From: an archaeon
Lineage (GTDB): Archaea > Asgardarchaeota > Hermodarchaeia > Hermodarchaeales > Hermodarchaeaceae
Direction of reading: 5' to 3'
NCBI GenBank assembly: GCA_016550415.1
Contig: JABXGU010000413.1
Coordinates: 1 to 19,309 of the forward strand
DNA length: 19,309 nt
Part shown: piece by piece, positions 7,294-14,372 of the stretch
Position numbering within the stretch: the stretch's first letter is position 1
Layout: each line of letters begins with the position of its first letter
The notes under the pieces: model-generated
The model's database searches: none
The model's input: only the letters and a program-made list of their open reading frames with translations
Told to the model about the DNA's origin: nothing
Program-made: the position numbers and the translations under genes

Positions 7294-7607
7294 TATTCTT
7301 CATCTCAAGGAGGGAAGGGGGGAATGATTCATAGGCTCGTTTATTGCTCCAAAGTTCCTGCCATTCTCCGAGTTCACCTAGAAAATGATGACAATAGACA
7401 TCATAAACTCCACAAAGACTCATATCACTGGCTATTATTCGGCTATCCCATGACACAAACAACACCAGAATAAGCATTACAAGGGTTGTATTTAAACATT
7501 GGAAGCCTTTGTTTCTTCCATCGGTATTATTAATGATTTAAGTCGCCTTAGAATAGGATTCTGAGCCCTTCTTTTTATTTTTGCCCTATCTGAATACGGA
7601 TTAGGCT
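7294..7607. promoter_or_regulatory. Divergent promoter region of the Cas1/RAMP locus
   Basis: This 314-base interval separates the two operons and should hold both promoters. A minus-strand TATA box, TTTAAATA (7496-7489), points to a transcription start near 7466. That would give the nuclease operon an unusually long leader of about 170 bases. On the plus strand CTTTTTATTTTT (7571-7582) could be a weak TATA element starting transcription around 7601-7605, just before GTG 7608. An open minus-strand frame covers most of the interval (from 7477) but leads out of frame with the nuclease gene, so I do not annotate a gene. I see no direct repeats spaced like a CRISPR array and no long inverted repeat. 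Confidence 0.5.
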
Positions 7608-10600
7608 GTGTTGGTTGGGTCAGAGTTACTAACCGTAATGCTTAAAAATAGACCAAATTCCGCCGGGCTTCGGAGACCTAAGATGAGTGCGGAAGTCGCG
7701 AATATAGCAACATCCCGCCTTCATGCTCTTGGATTATTGGAAAAGATTGCTCCAAGAGCAAAGCTTAGTCCTCGGGAAATGGAAGCAGATTGTCTGGTGA
7801 CAGTTGCTGCTGAATTCGAGGTTCAGGTTACTGTCGTGGCGAGTTGGGTGGAGTGGCAGGTAGCTGCTGGACGACGGTGTGCCATCCTACTTGAACGCGG
7901 TCAAAATGCAACAGCAGTAGCAGACGCACTGAAGGCTCATTTACCCGATGTGCGAATTTTAGTCTGGGTAGGACAGGAGGTAACACTGTGGCCTGCACCA
8001 CTTCAGTATGACGTAGTGGTGTGCAGTTATCGACGTTTTTGGAACCGCTTCGCTCGGAATGTCCGTTGCGGCTTCCATGCTGTTGTTGCTTGGGATCTCG
8101 ATGTGATGTTGCTGTCTTCTATCTGTGTTCTTGTGGAAGCCTTGGTGGCGCGATGGCGTTTGGGTAATCGTCCTTTTCGGTTGATGGGAGTGACTCGGGG
8201 GTGTGCACAGAAATTAGTGACCTGGCTGTATGGACCTGATAAGGATTCATCCGAAGATGATTCATACTATGTTGTGGTAGATTCCCCAAAATGTCTGAGT
8301 GTTACTTTCAAGCCTTTGACTGTTAATGGTGATTTAGAGGTACTAGGTATAAACCTAGTAGCTCGACCAAGCAGAGTAGCAGCATGGATTTCACCAGACT
8401 TCGCGATGGAGCTAGCGCAATGTTGGAAGAATGCTGGGGTGGAGATTTCCATCTATGGCTATGGGCGTTTTGCAAAGCAATCCTCTGTGGACGTGGCGAT
8501 TGTTAACGGGGGGATGTTGACACAAATAGAGCTTCGTGAAGTGGCAGCGTTCCTCAAAGAAGGTGGTGAACTTGTCATTCTCTATCGCGATGAAGAGGAT
8601 TCGTTTTGGGAGGGAGGAGAGAAGAGAGCTTCTCAACTTTTAGAATTACGACAGTTGGTGCGGCAGACTCTGGGCGTTGGTCCTCTCCAAGAATGCCCTA
8701 TAGATTGGGAAATGTTCTTGCTGCATTTATTCCGACATACTCTTCCCTGTTTCAAGGGACTAGAACTTTGTCAGTGTAGTTTTGCTGCTATGTTTGCAGG
8801 CGTAAAGCCGCCATCCATTGAAGAGTTTGAGATATTATTCATGCGGCTACAAGATGAAGGGTTGGTGCAACGTCATGGCACTTTAAAAAGCCGGTTTGGT
8901 GGGACTGCTCATTGTACAGAAAATGGTGAAAATCTCGCTAAGACAATCTATACGGCATCTGTACGCCGCGCTGTCCTCAATCGATATGCGCACCACTCAC
9001 GTGATTCTGACGAACCTGATTGGTTATGGATAATCCAAGCTGCAGCTGAATTGACAGGTGAAGAACAGCTGGAAGCAGAATTTTGTGACCTATTGAAAAC
9101 TTCAGTTTTGGCTACAGTAGATTCTTCAAAACCTCCACGTTGGTTGCGTCCAGGACTCTTTGCTATCTCAGCTTTGGATGCAGCCACAGCTAGATTCATC
9201 GAGCAACATGCCCGTAAGATAGGTATTCTTCCCATACCGACAACTGATATCTTGCCATATTCAAGTCCAAGACGACACCGTCCACATCCAGTTGCTCTAC
9301 GCAAAGTTATTCGGTTTGTATTTGGTGCTTTGGCACAAGGTATATTGCGTCCCAGTCAACGTAAGATAGCTGCCCGTACAGATCTACATTACGCTGAAGT
9401 GGCAGCAACCTTGGATCTTCCATCTATCACTGTCTACCAAATTTTCCGTGATTACTTTGAGTACAACCCTCTCACACCCAAACAAATAACATTGGTAAAG
9501 GGTTTGGGTGTAAGCTCTTGGAATCAACTTTTATGGATTCGACGTTCTTGTGTTTTAACCCATTATCATGTAGGTTTCCATCGTCCCAGACTCCTTCTAG
9601 TTCGAATTGATCCTGAGGCTAGAGGAGAACCAGTAGTTCCAGAACGTTATCGTAGGACCTGTGGGGAGTGTGTGTTTTTTGACGCCGAAGCCCAAGTGTG
9701 CGCACTCTGGTACCAAGTAGCTAGTGTGCGGCAGGATTTAGTTGAAGAGCAGCGAGCAGGTCGTCGGCAAACAAGTCGCCACCTCAATGGCTGCCGTTAC
9801 TTCACAGCTAAAACAAGCTATCACATTTCTGAAAAAAAGTTGAAAGCAGCAACCATCATCTCTCCAAGAGAAGGAGTGTATGAGGTTAGACAATGCGATC
9901 GACCTGGGTGTTCAGGTTATCTGAATCGTATCCCTCGCGTTGGTACTGTGGGACAATGTAATCGCTGTGGAACAACTTATCGAAAGACTCCAAGAGGTCG
10001 TTTGTATGTCCAAATTGGTGTTCTGGATTTGCTTCAGCATGAAGTGCGTGCCATTGCTGGTACACTTCCCTCCAATCTTTTGCCAAAGATGGAGGCTCCC
10101 TCCATTGATACGGCTTCGCTTTACTTGACATCAGACGATACGATTCAGGAGGTGTCCCGTGAGCAAATCGTTATCTCGTATCACCAAGGTCGCTTAATAG
10201 AGACCTATCCATTGGATGAGGTGGGTACACTAAGTCTTCCTGCTGGTAAATTGGATAAAGCTACTGAGGTACTTCTCATTCAACAAGGTATTCGAGTTAT
10301 TCAACGCAGTGACCCTTCTGTTCCAAAACATCCTATACCTGCAATTACTAAAGCTCTAAAACAAGGAGTTGGAAACCCAACTCTATTTCGTCGGCATTGT
10401 GTAGCACAATACCTTAGCCTCCTCCATGCCACTGCAAGTCTATATCCATATTTCGAACGCGATGTCATTAATCGATTGCTGTGGCGCCAGCTAGACCGAC
10501 TTTATCTTTTCAGTCACGCACAGATATCTTCAGATGACAAGGAACGGATTTACCTTCGTGCATGTGAGGGTCAAATGGCGTACATGTTTCATGCTACCCT

Positions 10601-11306
10601 CCGGAGTGCTCTGGCAACATTTGGTGCAACAGATACCAGTATCGGTCGTGTTCATGGTCGCCGTGTTAGGTTTCGTGGAAGTCGTCTTGGTCTCGCGCGT
10701 GGTTGGACCCACTTCGATGCTGCCTTAAACCTAGCTAGTCGTTTGCTTCGCAGTCATCTCCGAGCTATAAATGCTGGTCTTGGTCTTGGATGGCAAACAC
10801 TACCCCTCTTTCTCCACACGCCTAGAGACCATCCCGGACTAGGTGTCCATCTGGACTTAGAAGAGGTTCCACGATTAGCACTCACACTCTCAATTTTCCA
10901 AGCCTTCAACTCTGGTCAAATTGCACAAAAAGACTTCAAATGCCAGTTCACACCGCTTCAAATCCCATTCTATTCTCCCAACTCTATTGGATACCAGAAA
11001 TTACATCAATTAGTCAATCAACTATTAGAAATACGAGTCTTGTACTGTGACAAACTTCTATCTCTTGACTCTGCGCATCAGCACCATGTTAGTCATCTTT
11101 TGGATATTCTTCAATCAGGCTCCTACATACAATACAAACCCCTGCTTTGGGTTCCACATGACAACATCGAGCAGATATGGAGGGATTATGCTCCTCTGAG
11201 AACTTTCAATGTTTTCTTATTGTTCCAACTTGGTGAACCCTTCCGATCGGAGGTTTCTCACCTGCTTAAGCAAAATAACGTAAAAAATTGTGAGAGGAAT
11301 GAATGA
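7608..11306 (+). CDS. Fusion of a degenerate Hel308-like helicase, Cys clusters and a Cas1 integrase domain
   Basis: This protein has 1232 residues. Residues ~60-210 follow the RecA1 domain of Hel308/Ski2 helicases (GRRCAILLERGQNA, YDVVVCSYRRF, HAVVAWDLD in place of DExH, FRLMGVTRG in place of the SAT motif, LVTWLYG), but Walker A is absent. Residues ~250-335 fit a decayed second RecA domain. Residues ~366-460 fit the Hel308 winged helix (EILFMRLQDEGLVQR, then ENGENLAKTIY). C685/C688/C698/C729 and C763/C768/C784/C787 are likely metal sites. From about 836 a Cas1 domain begins: the beta-rich N-lobe LYLTSDD...QIVISYHQGRLI, then E987 (ACEGQMAYMF), H1070 (LFLHTPRD) and D1083 (HLDLEE). The 13-residue H-to-D spacing equals that of E. 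coli Cas1. It is presumably a DNA integrase on a dead-helicase scaffold. Starts: GTG 7608 (possibly leaderless), ATG 7638, or ATG 7683 with GGAG upstream. Confidence 0.82.
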   Translation: MLVGSELLTVMLKNRPNSAGLRRPKMSAEVANIATSRLHALGLLEKIAPRAKLSPREMEADCLVTVAAEFEVQVTVVASWVEWQVAAGRRCAILLERGQNATAVADALKAHLPDVRILVWVGQEVTLWPAPLQYDVVVCSYRRFWNRFARNVRCGFHAVVAWDLDVMLLSSICVLVEALVARWRLGNRPFRLMGVTRGCAQKLVTWLYGPDKDSSEDDSYYVVVDSPKCLSVTFKPLTVNGDLEVLGINLVARPSRVAAWISPDFAMELAQCWKNAGVEISIYGYGRFAKQSSVDVAIVNGGMLTQIELREVAAFLKEGGELVILYRDEEDSFWEGGEKRASQLLELRQLVRQTLGVGPLQECPIDWEMFLLHLFRHTLPCFKGLELCQCSFAAMFAGVKPPSIEEFEILFMRLQDEGLVQRHGTLKSRFGGTAHCTENGENLAKTIYTASVRRAVLNRYAHHSRDSDEPDWLWIIQAAAELTGEEQLEAEFCDLLKTSVLATVDSSKPPRWLRPGLFAISALDAATARFIEQHARKIGILPIPTTDILPYSSPRRHRPHPVALRKVIRFVFGALAQGILRPSQRKIAARTDLHYAEVAATLDLPSITVYQIFRDYFEYNPLTPKQITLVKGLGVSSWNQLLWIRRSCVLTHYHVGFHRPRLLLVRIDPEARGEPVVPERYRRTCGECVFFDAEAQVCALWYQVASVRQDLVEEQRAGRRQTSRHLNGCRYFTAKTSYHISEKKLKAATIISPREGVYEVRQCDRPGCSGYLNRIPRVGTVGQCNRCGTTYRKTPRGRLYVQIGVLDLLQHEVRAIAGTLPSNLLPKMEAPSIDTASLYLTSDDTIQEVSREQIVISYHQGRLIETYPLDEVGTLSLPAGKLDKATEVLLIQQGIRVIQRSDPSVPKHPIPAITKALKQGVGNPTLFRRHCVAQYLSLLHATASLYPYFERDVINRLLWRQLDRLYLFSHAQISSDDKERIYLRACEGQMAYMFHATLRSALATFGATDTSIGRVHGRRVRFRGSRLGLARGWTHFDAALNLASRLLRSHLRAINAGLGLGWQTLPLFLHTPRDHPGLGVHLDLEEVPRLALTLSIFQAFNSGQIAQKDFKCQFTPLQIPFYSPNSIGYQKLHQLVNQLLEIRVLYCDKLLSLDSAHQHHVSHLLDILQSGSYIQYKPLLWVPHDNIEQIWRDYAPLRTFNVFLLFQLGEPFRSEVSHLLKQNNVKNCERNE

Positions 11307-13656
11307 TTCGCTGGAGATTCCACTGGTTGCACACATCCGATATCCACGTAGTCAGCCTCGGCGCAGTAGTAGACATTGGACTACTCTTCTTCCACATCTC
11401 GGAAGCCAAGTACAATGCAAACATCGGGGATGGCGACCAAGCAGATCACAAGCCCAGTTCTTTCAAGCAGCTCATGCAGGACATCATATCCTCAATACAG
11501 TGGGTACTGGCAATGGGAAATCTTGGTCTGTTGCCGCCTACATAGCTGACCAGACTGTAGCAAAGCATACTACTCCTAATCAAGCTTCCTTTCGCCATGC
11601 CATTTACTGGCTGCCAACAAGAGGAGTAGCCATAGATCAAGAGCAAAAAATGCGTAATCTTCTACGCAATCTCGATCTGAAAACTCCGGTTGCAGTAGTA
11701 GGCTATACGAGTGATTTAACACAAGAGGAGAGCTATCACATCAGGTCCCAATGTAAGGATTATGATGTCCTTTTCTGCACACCAGACTTGTGGCGAGCTA
11801 GCCTAATTGGAGCGAGCCAGAGTGGCACAGAGGTTGGGAAAAAATGGACTGAATTTCTTCTAACCCCTTCAATCCTTGTTCTCGATGAAATCGACTACTA
11901 TGATAGCTACACCATAGGACACCTACACTACCTTCTACGAATAATAACTGATACCTGCATTCATCATAATCTTTCTCCACCACAAATTCTAGCCTGCACA
12001 GCCACTATTGGAAATCCAAAACAGTTCACCGCCACATTCTTCCCAGACACACGAGGGCATACCATCGTCAGTGGTCCACCTCGTCGAGGTCCAATAGATG
12101 TGTGGGTTTATCGGTTGCAATTGGTCAGCCTCGATGATAAGGTTCATGGGCTCCATGAAGTTCTTCTGGACAATACGCTGGGTCAAAATCCAGGGTTAAT
12201 TCAACAAGGACTGAAGATTCTTGTTTATCTCCAAAATAAAGCAGAGTTAGAGCGCCTATTACAAGCCAAGAACTATTGGTTGAAAGGCTTCGATGTTATG
12301 CATGCAAGTAAAGAAACGCAAGCTAATCGACAGACCCATCAAGCATTCAGCTATGGACAATTACAGGGATTATTTGCTACTAGCTACTTGGATCGTGGAT
12401 TAGATATTGACAGTCTTACACATGTATTGATTATTGGTTTTCCCCAATCAATTAACGATTGCCTCCAGCGCATTCACCGTGTGGCCCGCAACCCCACACA
12501 ACAAGGGACTGTCTATTTGTTACTTGACGAGCGCCATTCTCTCGATCGCTATTATCTCGAAAAACCCCAAGCCCTTCATCGTGACCTTGAAGACTTTCGC
12601 CCAGAAACTTTACATGTTAATCCAGAAAATCCACAAGTCGTGGCTCGAACTGTACAGCTAGCTCTACTCCTCGGCTACTCCACACATGACAAACTTACCC
12701 GCCTATTTCCACTTGACAAATTCCCACATCTAACGAATATACTTGAGAACACCTTACTTCAACTCCGCATTGATGGCTATTGCTACACATCACCTGAACC
12801 ACAAAACTATGAAAACCACACTTCCCTCAAAGACTTCGCAATACGAAATAGCATACGGAGTTCAAGCAATGTTCTAGAAATCTTTACCAGAAACGGAAAC
12901 CAAAAAGAGTATCAAGTTGGACAACTTCCAGAAGAACAGGCTATCGTTCTTGCTTGCCCAACTAACAACTTCTTCCTAAATAAAAAACCTTGGCTCGTTA
13001 AGGACATTATACGTTCACAAATAATCGTTGTACCAGGATCTCCACTATATCAATCCCGCAATAAAGTAGCTTACCGTCTTGCGTACAAGCCCACTGCAAC
13101 TCGCCATCTATCCAAAGTAACTATACAAGCCGTTACTGCCCGCATCATTCATTATCCCGAAAAATTACGAGAATATGATGTTAACAACCCACACCGGTCA
13201 ATAGCATCCCGTGAACCTACACAAGATACGAGAATAATCGTTGATAGAATGGTTACTGGATTACTAATTAGTTTACAACGGGGAAAATTATCTGAAACGG
13301 TGTCTTTACAGCAGTCGTTCAGTCTAATAGGTACAATGCTTCAGTCTGCAGCTTGGCATCGCTACGGTATCAAATCTAACGAACTCGCCCTCCTTCCTGT
13401 GGAGGGCACCGCCACCCCCCAAATCCTCCTCTATGATACAGGTGGTGATACCGGACACATTCTCACATTGTGGCATAATTTAGATCAACTAGCTCAGGAT
13501 GCAATCACACTTCTAACTACATGTGAATGCGGTGGTGACGGTTGTCCACATTGCTGGCGCCGCTTCTACCCCGCTTCATTCATACATCCTCCCAAGAAAG
13601 TACGCGACGAAATTATAGGAGTTCTCAAAGAGGTGAGCCAACATCAATGGCGTTAA
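11299..13656 (+). CDS. SF2 DNA helicase, MrfA/YprA-like, with C-terminal zinc module
   Basis: This protein has 785 residues from ATG 11299, or 788 from GTG 11290 (numbering here uses the longer form). All SF2 motifs are intact: a Q-motif-like RPSRSQAQFF (49-58), Walker A GTGNGKS (72-78), Ib-like CTPDLW, Walker B LVLDEID (196-202), motif III TATIGNP (237-243), motif V TSYLDRGLDID (364-374) and motif VI QRIHRVAR (393-400). ATIGNP followed by SGPPRRGPI and the arrangement of V/VI recall MrfA/YprA helicases. The C-terminus ends with DTGGDTG (716-722) and C745/C747/C752/C755 in CECGGDGCPHC, the MrfA zinc-binding (DUF1998/MZB) pattern. It should be an ATP-driven DNA translocase with a 3'-5' bias, as known for that family. 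It overlaps the Cas1 fusion gene by 8-17 bases and the phosphoesterase gene by 10. It has no HD domain of its own, unlike fused Cas3. Confidence 0.88.
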   Translation: MNDSLEIPLVAHIRYPRSQPRRSSRHWTTLLPHLGSQVQCKHRGWRPSRSQAQFFQAAHAGHHILNTVGTGNGKSWSVAAYIADQTVAKHTTPNQASFRHAIYWLPTRGVAIDQEQKMRNLLRNLDLKTPVAVVGYTSDLTQEESYHIRSQCKDYDVLFCTPDLWRASLIGASQSGTEVGKKWTEFLLTPSILVLDEIDYYDSYTIGHLHYLLRIITDTCIHHNLSPPQILACTATIGNPKQFTATFFPDTRGHTIVSGPPRRGPIDVWVYRLQLVSLDDKVHGLHEVLLDNTLGQNPGLIQQGLKILVYLQNKAELERLLQAKNYWLKGFDVMHASKETQANRQTHQAFSYGQLQGLFATSYLDRGLDIDSLTHVLIIGFPQSINDCLQRIHRVARNPTQQGTVYLLLDERHSLDRYYLEKPQALHRDLEDFRPETLHVNPENPQVVARTVQLALLLGYSTHDKLTRLFPLDKFPHLTNILENTLLQLRIDGYCYTSPEPQNYENHTSLKDFAIRNSIRSSSNVLEIFTRNGNQKEYQVGQLPEEQAIVLACPTNNFFLNKKPWLVKDIIRSQIIVVPGSPLYQSRNKVAYRLAYKPTATRHLSKVTIQAVTARIIHYPEKLREYDVNNPHRSIASREPTQDTRIIVDRMVTGLLISLQRGKLSETVSLQQSFSLIGTMLQSAAWHRYGIKSNELALLPVEGTATPQILLYDTGGDTGHILTLWHNLDQLAQDAITLLTTCECGGDGCPHCWRRFYPASFIHPPKKVRDEIIGVLKEVSQHQWR
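13630..13636 (+). promoter_or_regulatory. Ribosome binding site fixing the phosphoesterase start
   Basis: GAGGTGA lies inside the end of the helicase gene, ten bases before ATG 13647. It matches the archaeal Shine-Dalgarno consensus and selects this internal ATG over the much longer open frame that begins at 13542. Confidence 0.7.
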
Positions 13657-14306
13657 TTGATGTCATTTTTGCAGATATCCATATCGGGCTATCTGATAGT
13701 CGATGGGACGCTGTCCTTGACACACTCAAAAAACTCACAACTAATGAAAATACTACAATCGGTGCAATAATTTTTGCTGGTGATACAGTAGACATCACAC
13801 GGGCAAAACCTCAACAAGTTACTACTGATCTTAATAAATTCTGCAAAGAATTGAAGAAATTAAACCTACTTCATAGAAGTGTCTTTCTTCACGGAAACCA
13901 CGATCCAACAATAAACCAGTTACTCACTGTTCCAGACTGCATCCTTCGCCCTACTGTGCTGCTCCGTTTCCCTGACACCAACATTTTCATCGTGCATGGG
14001 CATGGCATAGGTCTAGAAGCAGCTATTTCCTGTCATGGCTATACCTCTACTGCCTTCGCTGCTGCCAAACAACGCCTAATTCGTTATCCCCCGCTTTGGC
14101 TCCAAGAACCCATGAGCCAAAATGACTGGTTAGTTGCTTGTCATTATGCCCTTCCTCATATAGACTTCGAAAACCGAACTGCTGGGCTTAGTCCATGGAC
14201 TGGTAGCCTTGATGATAACTGGCATGGTCACTATCTCATAATCCGTTCACATCCAACCCGCCCAATACTCGTTCTTTGTAAAAGGGATAAACCTATTCCA
14301 GCCTAG
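13647..14306 (+). CDS. Calcineurin-like metallophosphoesterase
   Basis: This 219-residue protein has the dinuclear-metal motifs of the superfamily in order: ADIHIG (D10, H12), FAGDTVD (D46), HGNHDP (N84, H85, D86), a conserved ACHYALPH (H166) and VHGHG (H117, H119). The HGHG form and small size recall the archaeal COG1407-type phosphoesterases, which are commonly encoded next to Lhr-family helicases. Here the partner is an MrfA-like helicase, so a matching helicase-nuclease/phosphatase pairing is plausible (inference). Likely substrates are DNA ends or nucleotides, but a phosphodiesterase acting on a small molecule cannot be excluded. The ATG at 13647 follows GAGGTGA, and the gene overlaps the helicase stop by 10 bases. 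It is the last gene of the operon; a T5 run at 14325-14329 may help termination. Confidence 0.85.
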   Translation: MALIDVIFADIHIGLSDSRWDAVLDTLKKLTTNENTTIGAIIFAGDTVDITRAKPQQVTTDLNKFCKELKKLNLLHRSVFLHGNHDPTINQLLTVPDCILRPTVLLRFPDTNIFIVHGHGIGLEAAISCHGYTSTAFAAAKQRLIRYPPLWLQEPMSQNDWLVACHYALPHIDFENRTAGLSPWTGSLDDNWHGHYLIIRSHPTRPILVLCKRDKPIPA

Positions 14307-14372
14307 CCAATATCTCTAAAGGAATTTTTCAGAAATAAGATGTGGACGCATTCCTCACCGTCCTAGGTGCCC

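Larger units (their letters stand above)
4410..14306. other. CRISPR-derived Cas1/RAMP/helicase locus (two divergent operons)
   Basis: Six genes form two head-to-head operons around the interval 7294-7607. To the left, on the minus strand, are a PD-(D/E)XK-like nuclease, a Cas7/RAMP protein and an HD-domain protein, joined by two ATGA start/stop overlaps. To the right, on the plus strand, are a pseudo-helicase-Cas1 fusion, an MrfA-like helicase and a metallophosphoesterase, all overlapping. The tight packing and divergence suggest one functional unit. Seen: a Cas1 domain, a RAMP fold signature, an HD domain and an SF2 helicase together. Not seen: a CRISPR array, Cas2, Cas4, Cas6 or a Cas10 palm domain. 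I infer a defence or DNA-integration system built from CRISPR-Cas parts. It resembles HRAMP (CRISPR-less RAMP systems of haloarchaea) in having RAMPs without an array, but differs in having Cas1. Confidence 0.75.

Noticed and set aside
5438..7477. One continuous 679-codon minus-strand open frame covering the nuclease and RAMP genes
   Set aside because: Its first ~250 codons are serine/arginine/proline-rich and out of frame with the 191-residue gene at 7293-6718, which has clear PD-(D/E)XK-like strands. The ATGA overlap at 6718-6721 marks the true start of the Cas7-like gene.
13542..13646. N-terminal extension of the phosphoesterase from an ATG at 13542
   Set aside because: The extension overlaps the zinc module of the helicase in another frame and lacks phosphoesterase features. 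GAGGTGA before ATG 13647 and the immediate DIH motif fix the start there.
4410..14306. CRISPR array, searched for because of the Cas1 and RAMP genes
   Set aside because: The intergenic stretches (4352-4409, 7294-7607, 14307-14372) show no regularly spaced direct repeats by eye; an array elsewhere in the genome remains possible.
4410..14306. Casposon
   Set aside because: Cas1 is present, but there is no family B DNA polymerase, no visible terminal inverted repeats and no target-site duplication.
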